From Leifsonia sp. EB41 (lineage in GTDB: Bacteria > Actinomycetota > Actinomycetes > Actinomycetales > Microbacteriaceae), in assembly GCF_041262565.1 (NCBI RefSeq), contig NZ_JBGCCJ010000001.1:310001-374000 (forward strand): a stretch of 64,000 bases of DNA. The letters run 5' to 3'. The notes beneath the pieces are model-generated. The model ran no database searches and was not told the DNA's origin. It saw only the letters and a list, made by a program, of their open reading frames with translations. Each line of letters opens with the position of its first letter. Within the stretch, counting starts at the first letter, position 1. A program made the translations under genes and the position numbers. This document shows positions 27,905 to 38,388 of the stretch, in pieces.

Positions 27905-28690
27905 ATGGACACCTCGGCCACCCTCTTCGACTGGGCCGGCGGCGCGCTCACCGTGCGCGACGACTGCGAGGTCGTGGAGACCGAGCTGCTCGCGGCCGAC
28001 TCCTACCTGGTGGCGGAGGGGCGCGTCCTCGCGCTCGGCCTCCACCGGGAGCGTTTCGCCGAGACGGCGCGCGAGCAGGGCTTCCGCGACGCCGGCTCGC
28101 TGGCCGCGTTCTGGGACGCGGGCGTCGCGCAGCTCCCCGTCGACGAGCGCTGGTTCCCGCGCTTCGAGCTGGTGCGGGCGCGGGACGCCCTGCGGCTCCG
28201 TTTCCGGCTCCGCACGGCACCTCCGCTCGGCTCCGACCTGGTGGTGGCTACCGCCGCGAGCGACCCGCGCCTCACGCCACACCTGAAGGGCCCGGACATC
28301 GACCGGCTGAACGCGCTCCGGCAGCAGGCCCAGCAGGTCGGCGCTCAGGAGGCCGTCATCCTGGACGACGGGCGGGTGACCGACGGCACGACCACGGCGC
28401 TGCTCTGGTGGCGCGGAGACACGCTCTGCGCGCCGCCGTTTTCACTGGCCCGCGTGGACAGCGTGGCCGCGCGGACCGTCCGCGGGATCGCCGCCGCCCT
28501 CGGCGTGCCGGTCGAGGAGGAAGCGGTGCGGCCGTCCGAGCTCGACGGCGTGGCGCTGTGGGCGGTCAACGCACTGCACGGGATCCGCGACGTGACGGTC
28601 TGGGTTGACGGGCCGGCGCTCGGCCACGACCCGGCTCGCACGGCCGCGTGGCGGTCGCGCTTCGGGGCGCTGGCGCGGCCGATCCGCTGA
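27905..28690 (+). CDS. pabC: class IV aminotransferase, probable aminodeoxychorismate lyase
   Basis: A 261-aa product. LTPHLKGPDIDRLNALRQQA has the PLP-binding Lys (K128); EAVILDDGRVTDGTTTALLW is the family signature. Its position divergent from pabB suggests the lyase that releases PABA, but branched-chain or D-amino acid aminotransferases share the motifs. Ends just before cydC, converging on it with 27 bp between. Confidence 0.75.
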   Translation: MDTSATLFDWAGGALTVRDDCEVVETELLAADSYLVAEGRVLALGLHRERFAETAREQGFRDAGSLAAFWDAGVAQLPVDERWFPRFELVRARDALRLRFRLRTAPPLGSDLVVATAASDPRLTPHLKGPDIDRLNALRQQAQQVGAQEAVILDDGRVTDGTTTALLWWRGDTLCAPPFSLARVDSVAARTVRGIAAALGVPVEEEAVRPSELDGVALWAVNALHGIRDVTVWVDGPALGHDPARTAAWRSRFGALARPIR

Positions 28691-28717
28691 CGGGCGATCC
28701 GCTGACGGCCGGCGCGC

Positions 28718-30433
28718 TCAGACGAGGGTGCCCGCCTCCATCCGGAGGCGCCGCGTCACCAATTCGTCCGGCACCGCGGTGTGCGAGATCAGCAGCACCG
28801 TGCGGCCGTCGTCCGCGGCCGTCGTGAGGATGTCGCGGACGATCCGGCCGGCGACGGCGGCGTCTACGTTGGCCGTCGGCTCGTCGACGACCAGCACAGG
28901 GAAGTCCGCGAGCAGAGCCCGCGCGAGCGCGATCCGCTGCGCCTGACCTCCCGAGACCAGCGCGCCGCGCTCGCCGACCGGGCTGGTGAGGCCGCCGCGG
29001 GAGCGCGTCCACTCCCCCAGGCCGACCCGGTCCAGCACGGCGAGCAGTTCCTCGTCGGTGGCGGTGTCGCGAGCGAACAGGAGGTTCTGCCGCAGGTCCG
29101 AGTCGAACAGGTACGGCTGCTGCTCGACCAGGCCGACCACGCGCCGCACGTCGTCCTGTCGCACGCCGCGCACGTCGACGCCGTCGATCGCGTAACCGCC
29201 GTCGAGGTCGAGGAACCGGGTCAGCACGTGGGCGAGCGCCGTCTTGCCCGCGCCGGTCGGGCCGGTGAGCACCACCCGCTCCCCAGCGCGCAGCACGAGG
29301 TCGATGTCCTGGAGGACGGGCGCGTCCTCCCCCGGCCAGTGCGCCGTGCGGAGGCTCAGCGCGACGTCGGGCACCGACGCCACGGTCAGCGACGACGCTG
29401 CGGGCGCGTCCACCGGCACACCGTCCGGGACCGTCGCAGGCACGGTGTCCGCGATCCGCTCGGCGCTCGCGTGAACCCGCCGCAGCGCGCCGAAGGCGAG
29501 CGGGAGGGTGCCGAACACCTCGAACACCGCCAGCGGCAGCAGCGCGACGACCGCGAGGGTCGGCGCGTCCAGGTGGCCGGCCTCCAGCGCGGGGATGCCG
29601 GTCGCGAGCGCCAGAACGGTCGCGACGCCCGCGAGGAGCGACACGGCGCCCGCCGTCAAGCCAAGCCCCGCCGCCCGGGTGCGCGCCGCCGCGGTGAGCC
29701 GCGCGCTCGCCGCCCGGACGCGCTCCCGCGCCTGAGGCAGCGCGTCGAACGCGATCAGGAGGTCGAGGCCGGTCACCAGCTCGTGCAGTGCCGAGGCGAG
29801 CGCAGCGCGCAGCGGGGCGATCCGGCGCTCCGCCGAGCCGGCCGCCCAGCGGTTGACCAGGGTGCCGACGACGAAGGCCGCGGCCAGCGTCAGCAGCAGG
29901 ATGACCCCAGCAGCGGGCAGCAGCACGAACGCGGCCACGGCGCTCGCCAGCACGACGACGCCTCCGGACACCAGCGGCTGCACGACCCGGAGCGCGAAGT
30001 CGGGCAGCTCGTCCACGTCGTCCGCCAGCCGCGCGAGCAGCTCGCCGCCGCGGGCCTTCCCGGAGCGGCGGTCGCCGGCGCCCACCCCGTCGGGGCCGAG
30101 CGGCACCAGGCGGGCGAACAGGTCAGCGCGGATGTCGCCGAGCCGGCGGAAGGCGGCGTCGTGGCCGGCCAGCCGCTCCAGATAGCGGAAGAAGGCGCGG
30201 CCGAGCGCGAAGGCGCGCACGCCGACGACCGCCGCCGAGATGTACAAGAGCGCCGGCTGCTCGGAGGCGCGCGTGATCAGCCACGCCGAGACGCCGAGCA
30301 GGGCCACCGCGCTCCCGCCGCTCAGCGCGCCGAGGGCGATCGCCGCCCACAGTCGTCGAGCGGGCGGCAGGGCCAGCCGGAGGATGCGGCGGGTCCGTTC
30401 CTGGTCGGACAGCACAGCGTCAGAAGCGGACAT
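28718..30433 (-). CDS. cydC: CydC, ABC exporter subunit for cytochrome bd assembly
   Basis: A 571-aa half-transporter from [16 protein letters not shown] (ATG 30433). N-terminal six-TM exporter domain, then the ATPase: [14 protein letters not shown] (Walker A), [16 protein letters not shown] (signature), [12 protein letters not shown] (Walker B). With CydD it exports thiols or haem-linked factors needed for cytochrome bd. Its start overlaps the cydD stop by 14 nt. Confidence 0.93.
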   Translation of the reverse strand: MSASDAVLSDQERTRRILRLALPPARRLWAAIALGALSGGSAVALLGVSAWLITRASEQPALLYISAAVVGVRAFALGRAFFRYLERLAGHDAAFRRLGDIRADLFARLVPLGPDGVGAGDRRSGKARGGELLARLADDVDELPDFALRVVQPLVSGGVVVLASAVAAFVLLPAAGVILLLTLAAAFVVGTLVNRWAAGSAERRIAPLRAALASALHELVTGLDLLIAFDALPQARERVRAASARLTAAARTRAAGLGLTAGAVSLLAGVATVLALATGIPALEAGHLDAPTLAVVALLPLAVFEVFGTLPLAFGALRRVHASAERIADTVPATVPDGVPVDAPAASSLTVASVPDVALSLRTAHWPGEDAPVLQDIDLVLRAGERVVLTGPTGAGKTALAHVLTRFLDLDGGYAIDGVDVRGVRQDDVRRVVGLVEQQPYLFDSDLRQNLLFARDTATDEELLAVLDRVGLGEWTRSRGGLTSPVGERGALVSGGQAQRIALARALLADFPVLVVDEPTANVDAAVAGRIVRDILTTAADDGRTVLLISHTAVPDELVTRRLRMEAGTLV

Positions 30434-32045
30434 CGGACAGCACCCCCGGTTCCAGCACGTCATCGGCGGCGGCGACGACCGCCTCCCTGTGGCTGACCAC
30501 CAGCACGGCCACCCCGTCGTCCGCGACCGCGCGCAGCGACGCCAGCAGCTCCTGCTCCGTCGCGGCGTCGAGGGCGGAGGTGGGCTCGTCCAGGATCAGC
30601 ACAGGGCACGACCGCGCCCGCAGCCGGTACAGTGCCCGGGCGACGGCGACGCGCTGCGCCTGACCGCCCGACAGCCCCGTGCCGCCGTCGCCGACCGGGA
30701 GGTCGGGGTCGAGCTCCGGCGCCGCGGCCGCGCGCAGTGACGCGACCACGAGTGCGCGGTCCGGCGCCGGGACGCCGAGCGCGACGTTCTCCGCGACGGT
30801 GCCCGCCTGCAGCCCCGGCTTCTGACCCGCCCAGGCGATGGCCTCCCGTCGCCCCGCGACGTCGGCGCGGCCACCCGCCACGATCGTTCCGCTGTGCGCC
30901 GCGAACCCCAGAGCCGCCGCGACGAGGCTGGACTTCCCCGCGCCGCTCGGCGCGCTCAGCACCGCGAGCGCGCCCGGCCGCACCGTGGCCGAGAACGGCC
31001 CGACCACCGCGCGTCCGTCGTACGACACGGCGACCTCGGAGAACACCAGACCGGTCGCCGCCGCGCTGACGGCCGGCTCCGGCACGACATCCTGCGCCGC
31101 GTCCAGGACCTCGAACGCCCTCGCCGCGGCCTCCATCCCCTCCGTCGCCGCGTGGTAGCTCGCGCCGACGTTCCGCAGCGGCAGGAACGCCTCCGGCGCC
31201 AGCAGCAGCACGAACAGCCCTACCGACAGGTCGAGCGAGCCGCCGAGCAGCCGCAGGCCGATCGCGACGGCGATCAGGGCGACCGAGAGGCTGGCCGCCA
31301 GCTCCAGCACGAACCCGGACAGGAACGACATCCGCAACACCGCCATCGTGCGGGCCCGGTACTCCTCGCTCACCCGCCGGATCCGCGCCTCCTGCCGGTG
31401 CTGCCGGCCGAAGAGCGTGAGGGTCGGGAGGCCGGCGACCACGTCGAGGAATCCGCGCGAGAGCGACGAGAGCGCCGCCCACTGCCTCTTCTGCGCCGCC
31501 TGCGTCGCCCAGCCGACCAGCACCATGAACAGCGGGATGAGCGGGAGGGTGAGCACGAGGATGATGCCGCTGGTGAGGTCCTGCCAGCCGATCACCAGCA
31601 CGAGCAGCGGCATCGCGACCGCCGTGCCGATGAGCTGCGGGAGGTATTTGGCGAAGTAGCCGTCGAGCGCGTCCATCCCCCGCCCGGCGACGAGCGTCAG
31701 GTCGGCGCTGCCCCGCCCGGCCAGTCCCCGCGGCCCGAGGCGGCCGTAGGCGTCGACGAGCTGCTCGCGGAGCTGCCCGACGACCGTCGCCCCGCCGCGC
31801 GCCGCCACGGACTCCGCCAGCCAGAGCAGCACGCCGCGCACGATCACCACCAGCACCAGCCCGGCGAAGACCGCGCTCAGCTCGGCGAACGGCGCTCCGG
31901 CGATGGCGCGCACGACGAGCCGGGTGACCAGCCAGGCGAACGCCACGACGGCCGCGGTCTGCAGCACCGTGACGAGCGCGCCGGTCGCCAGCGTGACGCG
32001 GGTCGCGGCCGCGTAGCGGAGGAGGCGGGGATCGAGCGGGCGCAC
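30420..32045 (-). CDS. cydD: CydD, ABC exporter subunit for cytochrome bd assembly
   Basis: A 541-aa half-transporter with GTG start at 32045, one base after the cydB stop. TM domain in the first about 320 residues, then [34 protein letters not shown] and [16 protein letters not shown]. The paralogue of CydC, with which it forms a heterodimer. Fourth-to-third position in the operon cydA-cydB-cydD-cydC. Confidence 0.93.
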   Translation of the reverse strand: MRPLDPRLLRYAAATRVTLATGALVTVLQTAAVVAFAWLVTRLVVRAIAGAPFAELSAVFAGLVLVVIVRGVLLWLAESVAARGGATVVGQLREQLVDAYGRLGPRGLAGRGSADLTLVAGRGMDALDGYFAKYLPQLIGTAVAMPLLVLVIGWQDLTSGIILVLTLPLIPLFMVLVGWATQAAQKRQWAALSSLSRGFLDVVAGLPTLTLFGRQHRQEARIRRVSEEYRARTMAVLRMSFLSGFVLELAASLSVALIAVAIGLRLLGGSLDLSVGLFVLLLAPEAFLPLRNVGASYHAATEGMEAAARAFEVLDAAQDVVPEPAVSAAATGLVFSEVAVSYDGRAVVGPFSATVRPGALAVLSAPSGAGKSSLVAAALGFAAHSGTIVAGGRADVAGRREAIAWAGQKPGLQAGTVAENVALGVPAPDRALVVASLRAAAAPELDPDLPVGDGGTGLSGGQAQRVAVARALYRLRARSCPVLILDEPTSALDAATEQELLASLRAVADDGVAVLVVSHREAVVAAADDVLEPGVLSDVRF

Positions 32046-32046
32046 G

Positions 32047-33081
32047 TCAGGCGGCCACCGGTTCGGGATCGACGGGCTCAGCGGGCTCCCCCGGGATGCT
32101 CGCGCGCGTCACCCGCTTGCGGAACACCCAGTAGGTGAATGCCTGGTACGCCAGGATCAGCGGCAGCGAGATCACCGCGACCCAGGTCATGATCGACAGC
32201 GTGGTCTCCGTACTGGAGGCGTTGGCGATGGTCAGGCTGTTCTGCGGGTTCGGCGACGACGGCATGACGTTCGGGAAGAGCGCCACGAACAGCGAGACCA
32301 CCGCGAGGGCGATCGTCACGGCCATGAACGCGAACGACCAGCCCTCCGCCCCGCGCAGGTTCAGGATCCACGAGACGACGAGGGCGACGGCGGCCAGCGC
32401 TGCGAGTACCAGCAGCGCCACCGAGAAGTGCGCGATCACGGTCCAGATCAGGAAGGCCGCGGCCACCACGATCGCGATGACACCGGAGCGCGACGCCAGC
32501 CGGCGCGCCCGCAGCCGGATCTCGCCGTCCGTCTTCAGCGACACGAAGACGGCGCCGTGTGTGAAGAACAGCAGGAGCGTGGTCAGGCCGCCGAGCAGCG
32601 CGTACCCGTTCAGGAGGTCGAACAGCGTCCCGGTGTAGTTGTGCCCGTGGTCGAGCGCGACGCCCTGCACGATGTTCGCGAAGGCGACGCCCCACAGGAA
32701 CGCCGGCACGGCAGAGCCGACGACGATCATCCCGTCGAACCAGCGCTTCCACTGCGACTCCGGCCGCTGGTGCCGGTACTCGAACGACACCCCGCGCACG
32801 ATCAGCGCGAGCAGGATGAGCAGCAGGGCCAGGTAGAAGCCGCTGAACAGCGTCGCGTACCACTCCGGGAACGCCGCGAAGAGCGCGGCGCCGCCGACGA
32901 TCAGCCAGGTCTCGTTGAGGTCCCAGACCGGGCCGATGGTGTTGATGAGCACACGGCGGTCGGTGTCGTCCCTGCCGAGGAACGGCAGCGACATCCCGAC
33001 GCCGAAGTCGAAGCCGTCGAGCACGAAGTAGCCGATGAAGAAGAAGGCGATGATGCCGAACCAGAGGACTGCGAGATCCAT
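32047..33081 (-). CDS. cydB: cytochrome bd oxidase subunit II
   Basis: A 344-aa, eight- or nine-TM protein: [20 protein letters not shown] at the N-terminus, then [20 protein letters not shown] with [11 protein letters not shown], the CydB signature. Subunit II of the quinol oxidase that reduces oxygen to water under low-oxygen or stress conditions. 12 nt after cydA. Confidence 0.96.
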   Translation of the reverse strand: MDLAVLWFGIIAFFFIGYFVLDGFDFGVGMSLPFLGRDDTDRRVLINTIGPVWDLNETWLIVGGAALFAAFPEWYATLFSGFYLALLLILLALIVRGVSFEYRHQRPESQWKRWFDGMIVVGSAVPAFLWGVAFANIVQGVALDHGHNYTGTLFDLLNGYALLGGLTTLLLFFTHGAVFVSLKTDGEIRLRARRLASRSGVIAIVVAAAFLIWTVIAHFSVALLVLAALAAVALVVSWILNLRGAEGWSFAFMAVTIALAVVSLFVALFPNVMPSSPNPQNSLTIANASSTETTLSIMTWVAVISLPLILAYQAFTYWVFRKRVTRASIPGEPAEPVDPEPVAA

Positions 33082-33093
33082 GTCGATGTGCTC

Positions 33094-34506
33094 CTAGTAG
33101 ACCGTGGCGACCGGGACGTGGTTGCCCTCGTCGTCGAGGTGCTCCTCGGCGGGGGCCGGTCCCTTCTGGGCCGCGCGTTTGATGAGCTTGAACTCGACCA
33201 CGGCGAGCGTGCCGTAGATGGCGGTGAAGGCGATCAGCGAGATCAGGACGTCGAGCCCCGTCGTCCCCGGCGAGACGCCGTCCTGCGTCTTCATCAGGCC
33301 GAACACGAGCCAGGGCTGCCTGCCCATCTCGGTGAAGATCCAGCCGACGATCATCGCGCCGAGCGAGAGCGGCATGGCCCAGATGGCGACCTTCCACATC
33401 CACGCCCACGGCGGCGTCCGGCCCTTGCGGGTGAACCAGAGGCCCACGACGGCGATCAGGACGTGCAGGAGGCCGAGGCCGATCATCCAGCGGAACGCCC
33501 AGTAGGTGACCCAGATGACCGGGGTGTAGTCGCCGGGGCCGTAGAGCTGCTGGTACTGGGCGTTGAGGTCGTTGATGCCCTCGACCGTGCCGGTGAGCGT
33601 GTGCGTCGAGAGGAACGACAGCAGGTACGGGATGCGGATCGAGAAGAGCTCGTGGACGCCGTCCGGCGTGCCGAGCGTGAAGATCGAGAACGACGCGTCC
33701 GCGCCGGTGGAGGTCTTGTAGAGCGCCTCCGCCGCGGCCATCTTCATCGGCTGGGTCTGCACCATCGCGAGGCCGAGCTGGTCGCCGCTGACGACGCTGC
33801 CGATGCCGGCGACGACCATCATCCAGAGCCCGAACTTCAGGGCGGGACGCATGGTCTCCAGGTTCCTGGTGCGGGAGAGGTGCCAGGCGGCGACCGCGAT
33901 GATGAGGCCCGCCGAGACCATGAAGCAGCCGAAGATCGTGTGCGGGAACGCGGCGAGGGCGACCTTGTTCGTCAGCACCGCCCAGAGGTCGGTGAGCTCG
34001 GCCCGGCCGCGCGCGTGGTTCAGCGTGTAGCCGACCGGGTGCTGCATGAACGCATTGGCCGCGAGGATGAAGTACGCCGACAGGATGGAGCCGACGGCCA
34101 CGATCCAGATGCAGGCGAGGTGGAGGCCGCGCGGCAGCTTGTCCCAGCCGAAGATCCACAGCCCGATGAAGGTGGCCTCCAGGAAGAACGCGAGCAGGCC
34201 TTCCAGCGCGAGCGGCGCCCCGAAGACGTCGCCGACGAACCGGGAGTAGTTCGACCAGTTCATGCCGAACTGGAACTCCTGCACGATGCCGGTCACGACG
34301 CCCATCGCGAAGTTGATCAGGAAGAGCTTGCCGAAGAAGTGCGTGAGCTGGAGGTAGTGGACCTTGCCGCTGCGGTACCACGCGGTCTGGAAGATCGCGA
34401 CGACCGTGACGAGGCCGATCGTGAGCGGGACGAACAGGAAATGGTAGATCGTCGTCAGTCCGAACTGCCAGCGTGAGAGCAGCAGCGGATCGAGGAGCTC
34501 GTGCAC
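33094..34506 (-). CDS. cydA: cytochrome bd oxidase subunit I
   Basis: A 470-aa product. I start at GTG 34506 (VHELLDPLLLSRWQFGLTT), which follows AAGGG by nine bases and matches the start of other CydA proteins; a TTG at 34527 is also in frame. LLSRWQFGLTTIYHFLFVPL carries the haem b595 His, and the quinol-loop signature GRQPWLVFGLMKTQDGVSPG is present. First gene of cydABDC. Transcription starts in the region with the BlaI-type operator, so a BlaI repressor probably controls it. Confidence 0.95.
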   Translation of the reverse strand: MHELLDPLLLSRWQFGLTTIYHFLFVPLTIGLVTVVAIFQTAWYRSGKVHYLQLTHFFGKLFLINFAMGVVTGIVQEFQFGMNWSNYSRFVGDVFGAPLALEGLLAFFLEATFIGLWIFGWDKLPRGLHLACIWIVAVGSILSAYFILAANAFMQHPVGYTLNHARGRAELTDLWAVLTNKVALAAFPHTIFGCFMVSAGLIIAVAAWHLSRTRNLETMRPALKFGLWMMVVAGIGSVVSGDQLGLAMVQTQPMKMAAAEALYKTSTGADASFSIFTLGTPDGVHELFSIRIPYLLSFLSTHTLTGTVEGINDLNAQYQQLYGPGDYTPVIWVTYWAFRWMIGLGLLHVLIAVVGLWFTRKGRTPPWAWMWKVAIWAMPLSLGAMIVGWIFTEMGRQPWLVFGLMKTQDGVSPGTTGLDVLISLIAFTAIYGTLAVVEFKLIKRAAQKGPAPAEEHLDDEGNHVPVATVY

Positions 34507-34527
34507 GAAGTCCACCCTTCCGATCAA

Positions 34528-34572
34528 TGTTCTACAGCGTGTAGAAGACTACTTCTACAGAGTGTAGAACAT
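34528..34572. promoter_or_regulatory. double palindromic BlaI/MecI-type operator
   Basis: Two 17-bp palindromes TTCTACA-n3-TGTAGAA occur at 34530-34546 and 34553-34569 (23 bp between centres), and the whole is a longer palindrome bordered by ATGTTCTACA and TGTAGAACAT. TACA/TGTA is the core bound by BlaI, MecI and CopY repressors. It lies 21 bp upstream of cydA and 29 bp before blaI, so one site can control both. Confidence 0.85.
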
Positions 34573-34601
34573 TCACAGCCTTCTCGCGCTACCCTGGATC
34601 C

Positions 34602-34967
34602 GTGGCCAATCTCGGAGAACTCGAACGCGCGGTGATGGACGCCCTCTGGTCGGGCGACGCCCCGATCACCGCCAACGAGTTGCGCGACAAGCTAGCGGCC
34701 ACCAGGGACGGCGGCAAGACCCCGGCGCTCACCACCGTGCTCACGGTGCTCTCCCGCCTGGAGCAGAAGGGGTTCGTCGACCGCGACCGCGACGCGCGCC
34801 CCCACCTCTACTTCGCCAGCCTCACGCGGGCCAACCACGTCGCGGACCTGATGCGCGAAGTCCTGGAGACCTCCACCGACCGCACGGAGGCCCTCGCCTA
34901 CTTCGTCGGCTCGGTCGACGAGTCAGAGGCGGCGATGCTCCGCCGGCTGCTCGACGCGCGCAGCTGA
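34602..34967 (+). CDS. BlaI/MecI/CopY-family repressor
   Basis: A 121-aa product with GTG start. LGELERAVMDALWSGDAPIT, then TTVLTVLSRLEQKGFVDRDR, is the winged-helix domain; the C-terminal part dimerises. Such repressors bind palindromes like the one just upstream and are released when the paired M56 peptidase cleaves them. The peptidase gene follows by 5 nt. Probable targets are its own operon and cydABDC. Confidence 0.92.
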   Translation: MANLGELERAVMDALWSGDAPITANELRDKLAATRDGGKTPALTTVLTVLSRLEQKGFVDRDRDARPHLYFASLTRANHVADLMREVLETSTDRTEALAYFVGSVDESEAAMLRRLLDARS

Positions 34968-34972
34968 CACCG

Positions 34973-35914
34973 ATGGCCGTCGACCCGACCGCCGTCCTGC
35001 TCGGCGTCCTGGCGGTCGCCCTCGCCTGGCCCGTGCCGCTGCTGCTGGCGCGCGCGAAGTGGCCGCCCGCCGCACCGGGACTCGCGCTGGCGCTCTGGCA
35101 GTCGATCGCGCTGGCCGGCGGCATCTCCATGATCGGGTCGCTGCTGCTCGCCGGGCTGGAGCCGTTCGGGTACGACCTCCGGAGCCGCATCTCCGGCGCG
35201 GCCGCCACGCTCTTCAGCGGACCGCTCCCCGCCGGCGTCTCGCTGCTGCACACGTTCTTCCTCAGCGCCGCCGTGCTGCTGACGGCGCACTTGGTACTCA
35301 ACCTCGCCCTCACCTCGGTACGCAGCCGCAGCCAGCGGCACCGGCACATGGAGCTGCTCCGGCTGCTCAGTTCGCCGCTGCCCGACGAGCCCGCCACCCG
35401 GATCATCGACCACCCGGCGCCCGCCGCCTACTGCCTCCCCGGCGCGCGCAGCGTCACCGTGCTGTCCGAAGGGATGATCGAGCTGCTCACCCCCGAGCAG
35501 CTGGAGGCCGTGATCGCCCATGAGCGCGCCCACCTGCGCCAGAAGCACCACCTCCTGCTCGACGCCTTCCGGTCTTGGAAGCGCGCGCTGCCGTGGTTCC
35601 CGATCGCGACGCGCGCGCAGGACGCCGTGGCGCTCCTGGTCGAGATGCTGGCCGACGACACCGCCCGGCGCACGTCCGGCGACGCGGTGCTCGCGGACGC
35701 CATCCGCATCGTGGACGCGACCGGGTCGGCCGGCGCCGCCCTCGGCGCTCCCAAGGACCCGCGCACGCCCGAGCAGCGCCGGTCGGCCCTGGTGGCGCGC
35801 GAGGAGCGCCTCACCTCCGGCCACCGCACGGTCGGCCCGGGAGTCCGGCTGCTGGTGGTGGTCGCCGCGGCCCTGCTCGTCGTGGTGCCTCCGGTGCTCG
35901 TGCTGACGAGCTGA
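34973..35914 (+). CDS. M56-family (BlaR1-like) membrane metallopeptidase
   Basis: A 313-aa product with three TM segments in the first 115 residues and one at the C-terminus (LLVVVAAALLVVVPPVLVL). EAVIAHERAHLRQKHHLLLD contains the zinc motif H183-E-R-A-H187, followed by a further acidic ligand in LVEMLADDTA. It lacks a penicillin-binding sensor domain, so it senses something else. It likely inactivates the BlaI-type repressor encoded just upstream. Confidence 0.88.
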   Translation: MAVDPTAVLLGVLAVALAWPVPLLLARAKWPPAAPGLALALWQSIALAGGISMIGSLLLAGLEPFGYDLRSRISGAAATLFSGPLPAGVSLLHTFFLSAAVLLTAHLVLNLALTSVRSRSQRHRHMELLRLLSSPLPDEPATRIIDHPAPAAYCLPGARSVTVLSEGMIELLTPEQLEAVIAHERAHLRQKHHLLLDAFRSWKRALPWFPIATRAQDAVALLVEMLADDTARRTSGDAVLADAIRIVDATGSAGAALGAPKDPRTPEQRRSALVAREERLTSGHRTVGPGVRLLVVVAAALLVVVPPVLVLTS

Positions 35915-35958
35915 CCGGGCTGACGGCCTGACCGGCTGCCGCCCACTAGCCTGGAATC

Positions 35959-36540
35959 ATGCCGGAGAAGCGGGGATACGCCAAGGGAATCGCCAAACGC
36001 GAGGAGATCCTCGCCCGCGCCCTGGAGGTGTTCGCCGACAAGGGCTATCGCAAGGCGTCGCTGCGCGAGATCGCGGAGTCGGTCGGGCTCAGCCAGGCCG
36101 GCCTCCTGCACCACTTCTCGTCGAAGGAGGAGCTGTTCGCCGAGGTGCTGCGCAAGCGCGACGAGGTGGACTCCGCCGGTGGCGAGCTCGGCGGGGACTG
36201 GTCCGAGGCGGCCGACGGCCTGGTCCGCATCGTGCGGCACAACGCCGAAGTGCCGGGGCTCGTCCAGCTCTATGCGACCATCTCCGCGGAGGCGGCGGAC
36301 CCCGACCATCCGGGTCACGACTACTTCGTGTCGCGCTACCAGCAGATCGTCGCCGGTCTGGAGGGGTACATCCGCTCGGAGCAGCAGGCCGGTCGGGTGC
36401 GCGACAGTGTCGACGCGCGCACGCTCGCGCGCCTCGCGGTGGCCGTCTCCGACGGCATGCAGGTGCAGTGGCTGCTCGACCCGTCCGCCGACATGGGCGA
36501 CGCGATCGAGGCGTTCTGGTCGCTGCTCCGCATGCAGTAA
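35959..36540 (+). CDS. TetR-family regulator
   Basis: A 193-aa product. REEILARALEVFADKGYRKA, then LREIAESVGLSQAGLLHHFS, is the TetR HTH at residues about 12-60; the C-terminal half is the ligand-binding helical domain. It ends at 36540, just before a GC hairpin and the convergent opuC-like operon. Target unknown. Confidence 0.9.
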   Translation: MPEKRGYAKGIAKREEILARALEVFADKGYRKASLREIAESVGLSQAGLLHHFSSKEELFAEVLRKRDEVDSAGGELGGDWSEAADGLVRIVRHNAEVPGLVQLYATISAEAADPDHPGHDYFVSRYQQIVAGLEGYIRSEQQAGRVRDSVDARTLARLAVAVSDGMQVQWLLDPSADMGDAIEAFWSLLRMQ

Positions 36541-36559
36541 CGGTCCCGCAGAAACGGAG

Positions 36560-36587
36560 GCGGCGGCCCGGTCACCCGAGCCGCCGC
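36560..36587. terminator. GC-rich hairpin between convergent genes
   Basis: GCGGCGGC (36560-36567) pairs with GCCGCCGC (36580-36587) across a 12-nt loop. It lies between the tetR stop and the substrate-binding protein gene, converging. No T run, as is common in high-GC actinobacteria. Confidence 0.55.
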
Positions 36588-36627
36588 ACGCGGAGTCCGT
36601 CGGGAGGTCACCCTCCCGTCAGGGATT

Positions 36628-37569
36628 TCAGCCCTTGATCGGGTGCTCCTGCAGCCACTTCTTCGCCACGGCGTCCGGCTGGGTCTTGCTGGCGCCCTGG
36701 TTCTCGCTGTTCATGGTGATCAGGTCGTCCGTGGTCAGCAGGGCCGAGACCTTGTTGAGCACCGACTTGACCTTGTCGGAGGCCTTCTTGGTGTTGATCA
36801 GCGGCACGATGTTCTGCGCGGCGATCAGGTTCTTCGGGTCCTTCAGCACGACGAAGCCGTTGTCCTTGATGGCCGGGGTCGTGGTGTAGATGTCCGCGAG
36901 CTGAACGCTGCCGTCCTTCAGCGCCGCGACGGTCAGCGGGCCGCCCGAGTCGCTGATCGGGGTGAGCGACGCCGTCACGCCGTAGGTCGACTTGAGGCCG
37001 GGGATGCCGTAGGGCCGGGTGCCGAACTCGGGGTTCGCGCCGACGGTCAGCGGCACGGTGACGTTCTTGAGGTCCTCCAGGCTGGTGACCTTGTACTTGT
37101 CGGAGAACTCCTTGGTGACGTTGTAGGCGTCGGCGTCCTGCGCCTTGGCCTGGTCGAGCACCTCGAAGCCCTTGGGCAGGGCGTCGTTGAGCGCGGCGTA
37201 GACGTCGTCGCTCGAGGAGGCCGTGCTGGTCTTGTTGTAGAACTGCAGCAGGTTGCCGGAGTACTCCGGAACCAGGTCGATCGACCCGTCCTGCAGCGCC
37301 TTCAGGTAGACGTCGCGCTGGCCGATGCTCGGCTTGTAGCTGACCTTGACGCCGTTGGCCGCGAGGGCCTGGCCGTAGATCTGCATCAGGATCTCGGACT
37401 CGCCGAACGCGGCCGAGCCGACGGTGACGGTGTCGCTCGAGGAGCCGCTGCCGCCGCTGCTGCTGGTGCTGAACGCGCCGCCGCCGCCGGACGAGCAGGC
37501 GCTGAGGGCGATGAGCGCCCCCGCCGCGAGCACACCGGCCGCGATGCGGCCCTTCTTTGATCCGAACAT
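36628..37569 (-). CDS. glycine betaine/osmoprotectant ABC transporter, substrate-binding lipoprotein
   Basis: A 313-aa lipoprotein with MFGSKKGRIAAGVLAAGALI and lipobox LSAC. Mature part: VTVGSAAFGESEILMQIYGQ, LVPEYSGNLLQFYNK and DAYNVTKEFSDKYKVTSLED match OpuCC/ProX-like binding proteins (QAT family). The last gene of the operon, expected to bind quaternary amines such as betaine or choline. Confidence 0.9.
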   Translation of the reverse strand: MFGSKKGRIAAGVLAAGALIALSACSSGGGGAFSTSSSGGSGSSSDTVTVGSAAFGESEILMQIYGQALAANGVKVSYKPSIGQRDVYLKALQDGSIDLVPEYSGNLLQFYNKTSTASSSDDVYAALNDALPKGFEVLDQAKAQDADAYNVTKEFSDKYKVTSLEDLKNVTVPLTVGANPEFGTRPYGIPGLKSTYGVTASLTPISDSGGPLTVAALKDGSVQLADIYTTTPAIKDNGFVVLKDPKNLIAAQNIVPLINTKKASDKVKSVLNKVSALLTTDDLITMNSENQGASKTQPDAVAKKWLQEHPIKG

Positions 37570-37644
37570 GTGATTTCTCTTTCTACTGTGTGCGTTGGGA
37601 CTCGGGTGAATCGGGAAGCCCCGGGAGGGGAAGGTCAGGGAGGG

Positions 37645-38388
37645 TCAGGGAGCGGGCTGCCGCCCGGGGACTGGGGCGCCGATCGTGCGCCGCGGCGTTG
37701 TGGCCACGTCCGCGCGGACCTTGCCGGCCGTGACGCCGCGCGGCACGACGAGCTTCTGGGTCAGCGCGAACAGGCCGTCGACCACCAGCGCGAGCACGAC
37801 GACGATGATCGAGCCGCCGAGCATCTCCGGGTAGTTCTGCACGGCAAGCCCGTCGAACAGGAACCGCCCGAGGCCGCCCACCGGGAGGATCGCGGCCACG
37901 GTCCAGGTCGCGATCACCTGCAGAGCGCCGGAGCGGATGCCGCCGATGACGAGCGGAAGCGACAGCGGCAGCTCCACCTTGGCGAAGATCTGCCACTCGG
38001 TCATCCCGACGGCGCGTGCGGCGTCGATCGTGCTGCGGTTGACCGACTCCAGCCCCGAGTACGCGCCGGCCAGCAGCGGCGGGATGGCGAGGATGGTCAG
38101 CGCGATCAGCGGCGGCACGATCGTGATGTTCGCCATGATGAGCGCGAGGTAGACGACCAGTCCCAGCGTCGGCAGGGCGCGCAGCGCGCCGGAGACGCCG
38201 ACGGCGAGGCCGCGGAAGCGTCCGGTGTGCCCGATCGCGAAGCCGATCGGCAGCGCGATCGCGCAGGCGATCAGGAGGGTCAGCAGCGTGTACAGGAGGT
38301 GCTCGCCGGTGCGCACGGGGATGCCGCCCGGCCCCATCCAGTTCACCGGATCGAAGAGCCAGGCGAAGGCGGCCGCGAAATCGGTCAT
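37645..38388 (-). CDS. osmoprotectant ABC transporter permease (OpuCB/OpuCD type)
   Basis: A 247-aa permease from MTDFAAAFAWLFDPVNWMGP; start ATG 38388 overlaps the stop of the upstream permease as ATGA. Five or six TM segments and the EAA-like loop ARAVGMTEWQIFAKVELPLS are seen. Pairs with the neighbouring permease. Confidence 0.9.
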   Translation of the reverse strand: MTDFAAAFAWLFDPVNWMGPGGIPVRTGEHLLYTLLTLLIACAIALPIGFAIGHTGRFRGLAVGVSGALRALPTLGLVVYLALIMANITIVPPLIALTILAIPPLLAGAYSGLESVNRSTIDAARAVGMTEWQIFAKVELPLSLPLVIGGIRSGALQVIATWTVAAILPVGGLGRFLFDGLAVQNYPEMLGGSIIVVVLALVVDGLFALTQKLVVPRGVTAGKVRADVATTPRRTIGAPVPGRQPAP

